Shown here: one piece after another, positions 17,118-25,035 of the stretch
Layout: each line of letters opens with the position of its first letter
Numbering within the stretch: the first letter of the stretch is position 1
Origin: an uncultured Planctomycetota bacterium
GTDB taxonomy: Bacteria; Planctomycetota; Brocadiia; CAIUPP01
Direction: 5' to 3'
Length of the DNA stretch: 64,000 nt
NCBI GenBank assembly: GCA_903901045.1
Contig: CAIUPP010000118.1
Coordinates: 1 to 64,000 of the forward strand
Notes under the pieces: model-generated
What the model was told of the DNA's origin: nothing
What the model saw: only the letters and a program-made list of their open reading frames with translations
Database searches by the model: none
Made by a program: the position numbers and the translations under genes

Positions 17118-17596
17118 GAAAAGTCGGGACACAATACTTTCCTCCGCGCAAACGACCCGCCAAGCGGGGACACCCCCTTTTCGGACAAAAGTATTGTGTC
17201 CCCACTTTCACGGCTGGCTTCCTGCTGATGGACGCCATGGTGGCGCTGGCGGTACTCTCCAGCGGCGTTCTGCTGCTGGTGGCGTACCACCGCGCCGAGG
17301 TGCGCGACCTGCGCCTGACGCAGGAGACGCAGTGCGCGACGCTGATCGCCGAGAGCGAAATCGAACGGCTGATCACGCTGCCGTTCGGGGAGATTCCACC
17401 GGGCGCGGCGCAGCCGCTGACGCTCTCCCTCCCCTCGGCCGCGAAGCTGAAAGGGGCGCGCGGAACGCTGACGGTGAATGAGACCGAGCCGGGGCTGAAG
17501 GGGGCGGTGGTCGAAGTCTTCTGGCAGCCCCTGCGCGGGCCTGAGCGATGCATCTCCTTCCAACGCAGCTTCGCAAAGGAAGGGAGCGCGCCATGA
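17111..17596 (+). CDS. Pseudopilin-like protein (PilV/GspI type) with a repeat-encoded leader
   Basis: 161 aa. After an odd 35-residue leader, G|FLLMDAMVALAVLSSGVLLL is a class III signal: Gly at -1, a Phe at +1 and a long hydrophobic helix. Residue +5 is Asp instead of the usual Glu. The remainder (QETQCATLIAESEIERLITLP) is like PilV/GspI minor pseudopilins. The leader is encoded by a REP-like inverted repeat (17119-17208), in frame and without any later start that would keep the cleavage site. The start overlaps the gspF stop by 7 nt. The leader should be removed by prepilin peptidase, which could explain why the insertion is tolerated. Confidence 0.72.
   Translation: MVRKVGTQYFPPRKRPAKRGHPLFGQKYCVPTFTAGFLLMDAMVALAVLSSGVLLLVAYHRAEVRDLRLTQETQCATLIAESEIERLITLPFGEIPPGAAQPLTLSLPSAAKLKGARGTLTVNETEPGLKGAVVEVFWQPLRGPERCISFQRSFAKEGSAP
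17119..17208. repeat. REP-like inverted repeat inside a pseudopilin gene
   Basis: Left arm at 17120-17140 (contains GTCGGGACACAATACTTT) and right arm at 17188-17208 (contains AAAGTATTGTGTCCCCAC) are reverse complements with one mismatch in 21. Between them is a small CCCGCCAAGCGGG hairpin. The GGGACACAATACTTT core resembles REP sequences mobilised by TnpA-REP (RAYT, Y1) transposases. No such transposase is in the window. Confidence 0.85.
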
Positions 17597-18225
17597 ACCT
17601 TCGCCCTGTCGACAACGCAGTGCGACCGCTCAACCCTGTAGCGCGGGTTATCAAACCCGCGGTATCGCTCGTTCCTTCCGCTCACTCTTTCCCCGCGCCT
17701 GTCGAGGCAATTGTCCGCGCCACTCGCGGCCCCCGCCGCGGCTTTGCGCTGATCGAGTTGCTGACGGTGATGGCGCTGCTCACCATCATCCTCGGCATCG
17801 GCGGCATCGCCTACCACGACGTGATGGGTCTCAACAGTGCCCAGGCGCATTACCGGCAGCGCCGCGCCTCCGCGGAATATTTCCTGCGCCACTTCGCGCA
17901 GGACGTGCGCAGCGCTTCGAACGTCACCCGGCCGCCGCTCCCCACGGCGGGAGTGCCGACATTCTGCCTTGAAAGGCCGGACGGCGCGTGGGTGGTCTAC
18001 GTCGCGGAGGGGCATACTCTCCAGCGGGTGGTCGCCACGCCGAAGCAGACCGACCAGAAGATGCCGCTCCTGAGCGACCCGGGGATGGCCGTGAAGTTCG
18101 ACGTCGAAAGCCGCGATGGGCGCGCGCGCGCCGTCGTCGCGACCGTGGAGTGGGAGGAGCCGCCGCGCATCGGCATTTCCCACCCGATCCTGAGCCTGCG
18201 CGTGGCGCTGAGGGGGCAGCCATGA
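17593..18225 (+). CDS. Pseudopilin-like protein (GspJ/GspH type) with a repeat in its leader
   Basis: 210 aa from the ATG at 17593, which overlaps the previous stop by 4 nt. A canonical prepilin site RRG|FALIELLTVMALLTIIL (Gly -1, Phe +1, Glu +5) follows a very long leader of 50 residues. Bases 17638-17662 of the leader are the family C palindrome, read in frame as VARVIKPAV. No in-frame ATG, GTG or TTG lies between the repeat and the cleavage site, so the repeat must be translated if the gene is active. The mature part (AEYFLRHFAQDVRSASNV, then FDVESRDGRARAVVATVEWEEPPRIG) fits a GspJ-like minor pseudopilin. Confidence 0.75.
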   Translation: MNLRPVDNAVRPLNPVARVIKPAVSLVPSAHSFPAPVEAIVRATRGPRRGFALIELLTVMALLTIILGIGGIAYHDVMGLNSAQAHYRQRRASAEYFLRHFAQDVRSASNVTRPPLPTAGVPTFCLERPDGAWVVYVAEGHTLQRVVATPKQTDQKMPLLSDPGMAVKFDVESRDGRARAVVATVEWEEPPRIGISHPILSLRVALRGQP

Positions 18226-18644
18226 AAATGAAATGGAAACAGGCCCCGCTGCGCGGGATGGCTTTGCTGCCGACGCTGATACTGATGTCCATCATCGCCA
18301 CCACGATCGCCGCCGTGCTCCGCGAGAACATCGCCCAGCGCGCGCACCTGAAGACGCAGGTGGATTCATTGCAGGGGTTTTACCTGGCGGAGTCGGGCGC
18401 GCAGGAAGCGCTGCACCGGCTGGCCGCCAACCCCGCGGCCGGGTCGCTGGCGCGCGACGTGGAGTCCGGCTCCATCGCGGCGCAATGGACGCCCGTCGGC
18501 AATGGGTTCCGGATCGTGTCGGTCGGCGTCGGACGGCGCACCGCGCCGGAAGTCACGCGTCGCAGGGTGACACTGGAGGTGCAGCGAGTTCAGGGAAAAC
18601 CAGGCGCCGCGACGCTGCGCGTGATCGAATGGAAGCAGGACTAA
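18222..18644 (+). CDS. PilX/GspK-like minor pseudopilin
   Basis: 140 aa. Short basic leader, then LRG|MALLPTLILMSIIATTIAAVL: a pilin-type helix with Pro instead of Glu at +5. Loss of Glu5 is usual for GspK-type tip pseudopilins. The segment LKTQVDSLQGFYLAESGAQEALHRLAANP has the A-E-S-G-A signature of PilX/GspK N-terminal helices. It is much shorter than GspK (about 300 aa) and so closer to PilX. The ATG overlaps the previous stop by 4 nt. It is the last gene of the cluster; the sequence after it contains the simple repeat ATTCTGCACTCTGC (18720-18752). Confidence 0.72.
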   Translation: MKMKWKQAPLRGMALLPTLILMSIIATTIAAVLRENIAQRAHLKTQVDSLQGFYLAESGAQEALHRLAANPAAGSLARDVESGSIAAQWTPVGNGFRIVSVGVGRRTAPEVTRRRVTLEVQRVQGKPGAATLRVIEWKQD

Positions 18645-18770
18645 TTGATGATTGATGATTTGAACGGCGGCAGCTTCCCGAAGCAAGAGCGCGCCACTTA
18701 GGGCAATGCTGCTGGCCGTTCATTCTGCACTCTGCATTCTGCACTCTGCACTCGCGGGCTCGTCCGCCGC

Positions 18771-20033
18771 TCACTTCCCTCGCTTGCCCGTCTTGCTCTT
18801 TCCGCCCTTCCGCCGATTCAGCATCTTTTCGTACGCGCGCGACTCCTTTTCCGCTTGCGCGGCCGCCTTGGCGGGGGCAATGCGCGCGCGTCCCTTTGCG
18901 GCGGCGGCGCGGACCTTGCCCAGGAACTTCTCCGGCAGCGGCTCGTTGCCCCAGGGGTTCCCCCCCTGCATCTGCCGCCACACTCCGCGCCAGCGGTGGA
19001 TATCGCTCGGCGAAATTGCCGGCATGTTCGCCCGGCCCGCGCGCTCCGGAAACGCCGCGAACGGCTTGTGCGGCTCCGTCTGATACCAATACGCCACCGT
19101 CACCAGGTCCAGCGTCAGGCTGTCGGCATGCCCGCACTCGATGCTCCCGCGCAGACTTTTCTGGAACAGCACGGGATCGGGCAGGTGGAAACGATAGCAG
19201 TGCGTGCGCCCGAGCCAGCCGGTCTCACCGGCGTTCACCCGAGGATATCCGAACAGCGGCGCGCAGTACGCCTCCTTCGGACAGTAGGAGCTGTTGAAGT
19301 AGTCCTCCGTCCCGGTTCCATGCAGACTGGGAGGCCAGCTTTCCCCGTCGATGAAGAACATATCGTCCCCCTCGCCGTACCACATCGGCGTGGGGCATTC
19401 GACGTAATAATTGATGCCGACGTAGTGCCCCCGCCCCACGGCGTCAATGAAAAGGTGGTTGGCGGCGTCGGTGAGGTTCTTCGCCGGCTGGTCGAACGCG
19501 CGCCATTCGTTCTCCATCGCTTCAGCGGGATGGTTCAGCCGGCGGCGCCACTCGGCATGGAACCGCCCTTCCTCCTCCCCGACTTCCCGTTCCTCGTAAT
19601 CCACGTAATAGTAGAAGGCAAGACAGTCGCTGGCGCTGTCATTTTCCAATTCGATGCGCGCGCCGTCGGAGAAGGGCATCGGGAAATAGCTCACCACGGA
19701 GCGCTTGGGCGTGGCGCAGAGCGGCAGCGAAGTGACGGGGTAATTCTCCCCCCACCCCTGGCCGAACAGGTCCCCCAGCGGCGACTGGACGGAGGGGCGT
19801 TTCTCCCCGTCCCAATACATCCGCACGATCATGTTGCGCAGGGCCATCGGGTCGTCGTGTCCGTAGGTGATCCAGATGTGCCGGATGACCCCGGAGCCCC
19901 GGATATCGGCGAGGTTCACCGTTTCGCCTGCGGCGAGGAAGATGCGATCGGCGTTTCCGCCGGTGCGGTCGTAACTGGAAATGCGGCGGTTGCGGCCCTT
20001 GCTGAAACGCGGCAGGTCGTCGAACAGGCTCAT
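18771..20033 (-). CDS. DUF2961 / GH172-family glycoside hydrolase
   Basis: 420 aa from ATG 20033 (GGAGG upstream). DUF2961 proteins are glycoside hydrolases of family 172, acting on fructo- or arabino-furanosidic bonds, as trimers or hexamers of jelly-roll units. Signatures: the ISSYDRTGGNADRI start, GVIRHIWITYG, FFIDGESWPPSLHGTGTEDYFNSSY (the diagnostic G-T-G-T-E-D-Y-F block with the catalytic acids) and RFHLPDPVLFQKSLRGSIECGH. There is no export signal, so it probably works in the cytoplasm. The last ~45 residues are Lys/Ala-rich (KAAAQAEKESRAYEKMLNRR) and look disordered. Substrate cannot be read from sequence. Confidence 0.87.
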   Translation of the reverse strand: MSLFDDLPRFSKGRNRRISSYDRTGGNADRIFLAAGETVNLADIRGSGVIRHIWITYGHDDPMALRNMIVRMYWDGEKRPSVQSPLGDLFGQGWGENYPVTSLPLCATPKRSVVSYFPMPFSDGARIELENDSASDCLAFYYYVDYEEREVGEEEGRFHAEWRRRLNHPAEAMENEWRAFDQPAKNLTDAANHLFIDAVGRGHYVGINYYVECPTPMWYGEGDDMFFIDGESWPPSLHGTGTEDYFNSSYCPKEAYCAPLFGYPRVNAGETGWLGRTHCYRFHLPDPVLFQKSLRGSIECGHADSLTLDLVTVAYWYQTEPHKPFAAFPERAGRANMPAISPSDIHRWRGVWRQMQGGNPWGNEPLPEKFLGKVRAAAAKGRARIAPAKAAAQAEKESRAYEKMLNRRKGGKSKTGKRGK

Positions 20034-21131
20034 CACCAACCCTCCCTGAGAACACGGGATATGCCCGACACAGGGAGTATAGGTTGAGCGGGGGGAAAGA
20101 TGCAAGGCTCGCGGGAGGCGAGCGGGGGTTCACTGAGAAGCGGCGTCATGGCGAGGAGCGCAGTGACGAGACGCCGCGCCTCAGTGAACTTCCGCTCGGA
20201 ATCGTCGCCTTGCGAAGGGCCGCGCACCTTCGCAAGGTCAGGTCGCAGGTGAAGCCCGGGCCGAAGCGCTATGGAGCAAAATACCCTTCAAAGCGCCTGC
20301 GGCCCGGCAATACGAAGGCTGCGGATCGTCTCTACCTTGGATGCCCAGAGATACGTATCCTGGCAGCAGCCGCGCACCGCCCGAACGTCCAGCCATGCCT
20401 TCGCGCGCTGCAGCCAAGGGGTCCGCTTCCGCTCCTCTTCCACACAACCGGCGCTTTCATTGCCGAACACTTCCACGTTGCGCATTTCTGGACATCCTAC
20501 TAAAAGGGTGAGAACTTAAGCACGCTGCCCATACTAAAGCAATCCCCGTGCCAATCAGTAAACTCTCGCAATGTGTCGTAAGTCGTTTGGAGACGGCGCA
20601 AAACAGAACGCCAGATTATAGGACTGTCTCAAATGTCCCACATTCGAGCAGACAACGGCCCTGGATTGAGCCAGAATGGGACGAGGCAGGCTTTATGCTG
20701 ACACTCAGCGGAGAAGGGCTCTACTTTGCAGCAGCCCCGAGACAGAGGCTCGGCATTGGATCAGTAGTCATCGCGAGCCATTCGACGTTGCTCATGGCCC
20801 TGAGTGCATCGACGGGAGAGCGCCGGGAAGAAACGTGTTGGCCTGCGGAAGGCCATCGGCGCGAACGTGGCGATCTTCCTGATCATCACCCCCTGCGAAG
20901 GCCGAATAGTCCCTCCGCGCCGATGGGGTCTGAAAGCTGGAGGATTGCCGCAGTCGGCGCGATTGCCGGACTGACCGCGCAACCCCCGCAACGCGCCTCC
21001 TTCGCAATGACGGCCCATTTGTCGCCGCCGCGCAGCCCATTGCCAGGGGTGTGATTTCTGTGGGACCAGTCGACAAATTGGTGACTGGGAACTTGGGTGG
21101 CTGGATATCCGTGAGGGAACGCGCGGAACGC
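20034..21131. other. Gene-poor 1.1-kb stretch with degenerate repeats
   Basis: No supportable gene. It holds copies of widespread bacterial repeats: a GCGTCATGGCGAGGAGCGCA-type element near 20144-20170, and an unusually degenerate TTCGAC...GGCCCTGAG...TCGAC element near 20779-20815. A block near 20855-21010 has GCGAACGTGGCGATCTTCCT and ends TTCGCAATGACGG. A 65-codon minus-strand frame (20288-20485) has no family I recognise and was not called. The stretch 20490-20760 is visibly lower in GC than its surroundings. Confidence 0.55.
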
Positions 21132-22478
21132 TTACGGGGTTGCGGGCGGACGTTCGTTCGTTCCGCATTCCGCACTCGCTTCTCCCACCAGCGTCAGGGG
21201 CGTGGCGCTGAGGATGCGCACGCGCAGGAGCTTGCCGGTCAGTTCCTCGCCTCCGGGGAACACGACGATCTGGTTGGTCCGCAGACGCCCGGTGACGCGC
21301 CTGGCATCGCGCGCGCTGACCCCCTCCACCAGCACCTCCACCTCGCGGCCGACGAGCGCGGCATGCTCCTCGCGGTTCACGCGCAACTGAATCTCCAGCA
21401 GTTCCAGATTGCGACGCTTCTTCTCCTCGGGGAGAACGTCGTCGGAAAGCTTGGCCGCCGCCGTGCCCGGGCGCGGCGAATACTTGAAGACGAAGCTGTT
21501 CTGGAACCGCAGGTCGCGCACGAGGTCGGCGGTCTGGTCGAACTCCCCTTCCGTCTCACCGGGGAAGCCGACAATGAAGTCGCTGGCGATGGCGATCCCC
21601 GGCACGATCTCGCGCGCCATCGCGACCAGCTCGCGATAATGCGCCGCAGTGTACTTCCGGTTCATCGCCTTGAGGATGCGGTCGCTGCCGGACTGGGCGG
21701 GCATGTGAAGATGCTCGCAGACGCGCGGCAAATCGCGCACCGCCTGAAGGATTTCACGGCTCATGTCCTTCGGATGGCTCGTGACGAAGCGGATGCGCGC
21801 GAGGCCGTTCAGCCGGTCCAGCCGTTCGAGCAATTCCACCAGCACCCCCGGCCGGCCGAAGGATTTTCCATAGCTGTTCACATTCTGCCCCAGCAGCGTA
21901 ATCTCCACCACCCCGTCATCCACCAGTCGCCGCGCCTCGGCGACCACCTCGCCCAGCGGGCGGCTCGTCTCGCGCCCGCGCACGCTGGGGACGATGCAGT
22001 ACGCGCAGAAATTGTCGCAGCCGCGCATAATCGTCAGGAACGCCTGAGTGCGGTTCGGGCGCACAGCCGGGTCGCGCGCTTCATCCACCGGCGCCTCCTC
22101 GCTGCAGGCCAGCAGATGCTTGCGCGTCGTGCGCGCCTCCTCGACCAGTTCGGCAATGCGCGGGAACTCGCGCGTCCCCACCACCAGGTCCACGTGCGGC
22201 AGCCGCTCGAAAATCGCCCCGCGGTCCTTCTGCGCCATGCAGCCCATGATGCCGATGACAATCTCCGGCCGCCGCCGCTTCAGGAACTTCAGCTTCCCCA
22301 CGTTGCTGTAAACCCGTTCCTCGGCGTGCTCGCGCACGGAGCAGGTGTGGTAGAGGATCACATCAGCCTCCTCGACGTTCTCCGTCGGCTCCCCCCCCGC
22401 GCGGCGCAGCGCCCCCATCGCAAGCTCGGCGTCGAGCTTGTTCATCTGGCAGCCGAAGGCGTGGATGAAAACTTTCAT
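21132..22478 (-). CDS. miaB: tRNA-2-methylthio-N6-dimethylallyladenosine synthase MiaB
   Basis: 448 aa. Radical SAM methylthiotransferase that adds a methylthio group at C2 of i6A37 in tRNAs reading U-start codons. Domain order: the UPF0004 domain with its three auxiliary-cluster Cys (HAFGCQMNKLD, YHTCSVREHAEERV, IGIMGCMAQKD); the radical SAM core with GCDNFCAYCIVPSVRGRE; then a C-terminal TRAM domain with GREVEVLVEGVS. The start at 22478 gives the family N-terminus MKVFIHAFGCQMN; an open frame extends 55 codons upstream but through intergenic repeats. It stands alone. Confidence 0.96.
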   Translation of the reverse strand: MKVFIHAFGCQMNKLDAELAMGALRRAGGEPTENVEEADVILYHTCSVREHAEERVYSNVGKLKFLKRRRPEIVIGIMGCMAQKDRGAIFERLPHVDLVVGTREFPRIAELVEEARTTRKHLLACSEEAPVDEARDPAVRPNRTQAFLTIMRGCDNFCAYCIVPSVRGRETSRPLGEVVAEARRLVDDGVVEITLLGQNVNSYGKSFGRPGVLVELLERLDRLNGLARIRFVTSHPKDMSREILQAVRDLPRVCEHLHMPAQSGSDRILKAMNRKYTAAHYRELVAMAREIVPGIAIASDFIVGFPGETEGEFDQTADLVRDLRFQNSFVFKYSPRPGTAAAKLSDDVLPEEKKRRNLELLEIQLRVNREEHAALVGREVEVLVEGVSARDARRVTGRLRTNQIVVFPGGEELTGKLLRVRILSATPLTLVGEASAECGTNERPPATP

Positions 22479-23076
22479 AGTCGATCTTCGTATGAAGGAC
22501 GGATGGCTCACGCAAAGCCGCAAAGGCGCAAAGCCAAGAGAAACGGAAGCGACACCATTGACCATTTTAGACGGTGCGGGGGAAATTGTGAAATGTGCGG
22601 AGGGGCGGCATCGGTACCGTGATCGTTGGTAGGGGCAAGGCATGCCTTGCCCTTACGGCGAATAGCGGCTTCACGCGGAAGCCCCAGCCGAAACAATTGA
22701 CCGTGCGCCGCCCATAATGAATTGTCATCGCGAGGCCGACCGCCCCTGGACGGTTATGAGCAGGAAAGAGTGCGCGCGGTCGGCCGTGGCGATCTCCCGC
22801 TTTCAACAACCTCCTCCAGAGCGAACGTTCCCGCGGCGAGTGGGTGGGTAATAAGGAAGATTGCCACGGCTGGCGCGATGACGCCACATCGCATGAGACG
22901 GTTATCGGCGCGCCAGCCTCGCAATGACATTCTATTGACTGCTGGCGCGGTATACATGCCCCGCTTGCGGGCGCCGTTCAAATCGCTAATCATCCGTTAC
23001 TTGAATGTTCCCGCCCCCCTGCGCTACACTGCCCTAACGTGCGGGAAGTCCCCTCGACCGGAGATTGGAGCGCGCC
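22479..23076. other. Gene-free region with palindromes and a REP-like block
   Basis: About 600 bp with no gene. 22630-22652 is the palindrome GGGCAAGGCATGCCTTGCCC. 22722-22930 has the form of the common TGTCATCGCGAGG...CCTCGCAATGACA element; inside it GGCCGACCGC and GCGGTCGGCC face each other. The pyrD promoter should lie near 22980-23040, but I see no clear consensus boxes. Confidence 0.6.
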
Positions 23077-23991
23077 GTGGCCGACCTGTCCGTGAGCCTT
23101 TGCGGAATCAAGCTGGCGAACCCGACGGTGATGGCCTCCGGCATCCTCGGGACCACCCGGCTGCTGCTGCGCCGCGCCGCCGCCTCGGGCGCGGGGGCGG
23201 TGACGATGAAATCCGTCAGCCTCCTGTCGCGCGGCGGGCATCCCAATCCCACCATCCTCAGCTTCGACGCGGGAATGATCAACGCCGTCGGCTACAGCAA
23301 CCCCGGGCTGGAGGAGACGCTCAAGGAATTCGCGGACCTGTCCGACATCCCCGCGCCGCTTTTCGCCAGCGTGGTGGGTCAGAACGCCGACGAGTTCAGC
23401 CGCGTCGCGGAGCGCATCACGAAACTTCCTTTCGCCGCCATCGAGCTTCCGCTGAGCTGCCCCCACACCCCCGGCTACGGCACGCTGGCGGGCCAGAGCA
23501 CGCCGGAGGCGACGTTCGAGATCACCGCCGCCGTGCGCAAGGTGACGGACAAGCCCATCTTCGTGAAAGTGTCCCCCAATGTCCCCGCCATCGGCGAGGT
23601 CGCCAGCGCGGCGGAGAAGGGCGGGGCTAGCGCGATCACCGCGGTCAATTCCATGGGGCCGGGCATGCTCATCAACATCGAGGCGCGCCGCCCGATGCTG
23701 GCGTTCAAGATGGGCGGAGTGACCGGCGCGGCGCTGCGCCCGGTCGCCGTGCGCTGCGTGTACGACATCTACAAGACGGTGAAGATCCCCATCATCGGCA
23801 CCGGCGGCGTCTCCTGCGGGGCGCACGCCATCGAAATGATGATGGCCGGCGCGACGGCGGTGGGAGTCGGCAGCGCGGTCTTCGACGGCGGCATGGGCGT
23901 GTTCGCCCAGATCGCCCGCGAGATGGAGGATTGGATGGACCGCAATGGCGTCGAGAAGGTGGAGGAGTTGATCGGTGCGGCACACCGTTGA
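23077..23991 (+). CDS. pyrD: Dihydroorotate dehydrogenase, catalytic subunit (class 1B)
   Basis: About 304 aa. Oxidises dihydroorotate to orotate in pyrimidine synthesis, with FMN in a TIM barrel. Class 1B features are the pairing with pyrK and the active-site Cys in AIELPLSCPHTPGYGTLAG, in place of Ser of class 2. Other motifs: VMASGILGTTRLLLRRAAASG, KPIFVKVSPNV, ITAVNSMGPGMLI, and the phosphate-binding IIGTGGVSCGAHAIEMMMAGATAVGVGSAV. The GTG at 23077 is preferred: TTGGAG lies 6 nt upstream; a TTG at 23065 is an alternative. The end overlaps pyrK by 17 nt. Confidence 0.93.
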   Translation: MADLSVSLCGIKLANPTVMASGILGTTRLLLRRAAASGAGAVTMKSVSLLSRGGHPNPTILSFDAGMINAVGYSNPGLEETLKEFADLSDIPAPLFASVVGQNADEFSRVAERITKLPFAAIELPLSCPHTPGYGTLAGQSTPEATFEITAAVRKVTDKPIFVKVSPNVPAIGEVASAAEKGGASAITAVNSMGPGMLINIEARRPMLAFKMGGVTGAALRPVAVRCVYDIYKTVKIPIIGTGGVSCGAHAIEMMMAGATAVGVGSAVFDGGMGVFAQIAREMEDWMDRNGVEKVEELIGAAHR

Positions 23992-24769
23992 ACAGCCGGT
24001 CATGGCGCGCGTGATGGAGGTGTTGGACGACGCCCCCGAACTGCGCACGCTCTGGCTCGAACGCAAGATGAAGTTCCAGCCGGGCCAGTTCGTGATGATC
24101 TGGATCCCCGAGTTGGACGAGAAGCCCTACGCCGTCAGCGCGCAGGCGCCCGGGCACATCGCCATCACGGTGCGCAAACGCGGCCCCTTCAGCACGCGGT
24201 TGATGGAGATGCGCCCCGGCGAGACGGTGGGCGTGCGCGGCCCGTACGGCCACGGCTTCGTCCCCAAGCCGAATGGCGCAATCATCGCCGGGGGCTGCGG
24301 CCTGGCGATGGTGGCGACGCTCAAGGAGGCGCGCCCGGAGATGCCCCTCTTCTTCGGCGCGAAGACCGCCGACGAAGTCATTTACCGCGACCGCTTCCCG
24401 GACATGGAAGTCTGCACCGACGACGGCACCACCGGCTATCGCTGCTTCCCCACCGACCGCCTCCGCCCGCGCCTGGAGCGCGGCGAGTTCAAGGTGGTGT
24501 ACACCTGCGGCCCCGAGGTGATGATGCGCGCCGTCTTCGACCTCTGCGAAAAGCACGGCGTGGAGTGCCAGGCCGCGCTGGAGCGCTACATGAAATGCGG
24601 CTTCGGCCTGTGCGGCCAGTGCACCTGCGGCGACCAGCTGGTCTGCCAGGATGGCCCGGTGTTCGACTCGAAGGCGCTGCGGCGCATGGAGGAGTTCGGC
24701 CGCTCCGCGCGCCTCAAGAGCGGCCAGAAAGTCACCCTGAAACAATACGCCGACGGGCGAAGCTGCTGA
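23975..24769 (+). CDS. pyrK: Dihydroorotate dehydrogenase electron-transfer subunit PyrK
   Basis: 264 aa. FAD- and 2Fe-2S-containing subunit that passes electrons from dihydroorotate via PyrD to NAD+. The FAD-binding barrel has FQPGQFVMIWIPELDEKPYAVS (R/K-P-Y-S type site). The NAD domain has AIIAGGCGLAMVATLK and YTCGPEVMMRAV. The C-terminal iron-sulfur cluster is CGFGLCGQCTCGDQLVCQDGPVF, with the C-x4-C-x2-C-x(n)-C spacing of the family. GTG start inside the end of pyrD, so translation is coupled. No other pyrimidine genes are adjacent, although carB lies 38 kb away at the end of the window. Confidence 0.95.
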   Translation: MRHTVEQPVMARVMEVLDDAPELRTLWLERKMKFQPGQFVMIWIPELDEKPYAVSAQAPGHIAITVRKRGPFSTRLMEMRPGETVGVRGPYGHGFVPKPNGAIIAGGCGLAMVATLKEARPEMPLFFGAKTADEVIYRDRFPDMEVCTDDGTTGYRCFPTDRLRPRLERGEFKVVYTCGPEVMMRAVFDLCEKHGVECQAALERYMKCGFGLCGQCTCGDQLVCQDGPVFDSKALRRMEEFGRSARLKSGQKVTLKQYADGRSC

Positions 24770-24775
24770 CGGCTT

Positions 24776-25020
24776 TTTTCAAACACGGAGGGCCACGAAA
24801 GACGGCGAGGCCGGGAAACCACAGATGAACACGGATGGACACGGATCAGGGCGAGCACGAAACGTAAGAGCCGTCATAAAACGTCGCCTTCATCATTCTC
24901 CGCCGTATCCGTGTATATCCGTGCTTATCCGTGGTTCCTGACTCTGTCGTTCGCCGCCATTGCACTTTAGCGCCGTTCTCCGTGGTTCTCCGTGGCCCTC
25001 CGTGGTGAACCACTTATTGT
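24776..25020. repeat. Inverted 'CACGGAG' repeat block
   Basis: AAACACGGAGGGCCACGAAAG and ACCACAGATGAACACGGATG on the left (24781-24845) face CCGTGTATATCCGTGCTTATCCGTGG and CTCCGTGGTTCTCCGTGGCC on the right (24908-25010). The two halves can fold into one long imperfect hairpin. The same element type occurs at 26426, 33397, 35899 and 44325. Confidence 0.85.
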
Positions 25021-25035
25021 TCTCTCGGTATTGCC

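Noticed and set aside
20288-20485. 65-codon minus-strand frame in the gene-poor region
   Set aside because: Weak start site and no family. Lower GC there is not enough to call a gene.
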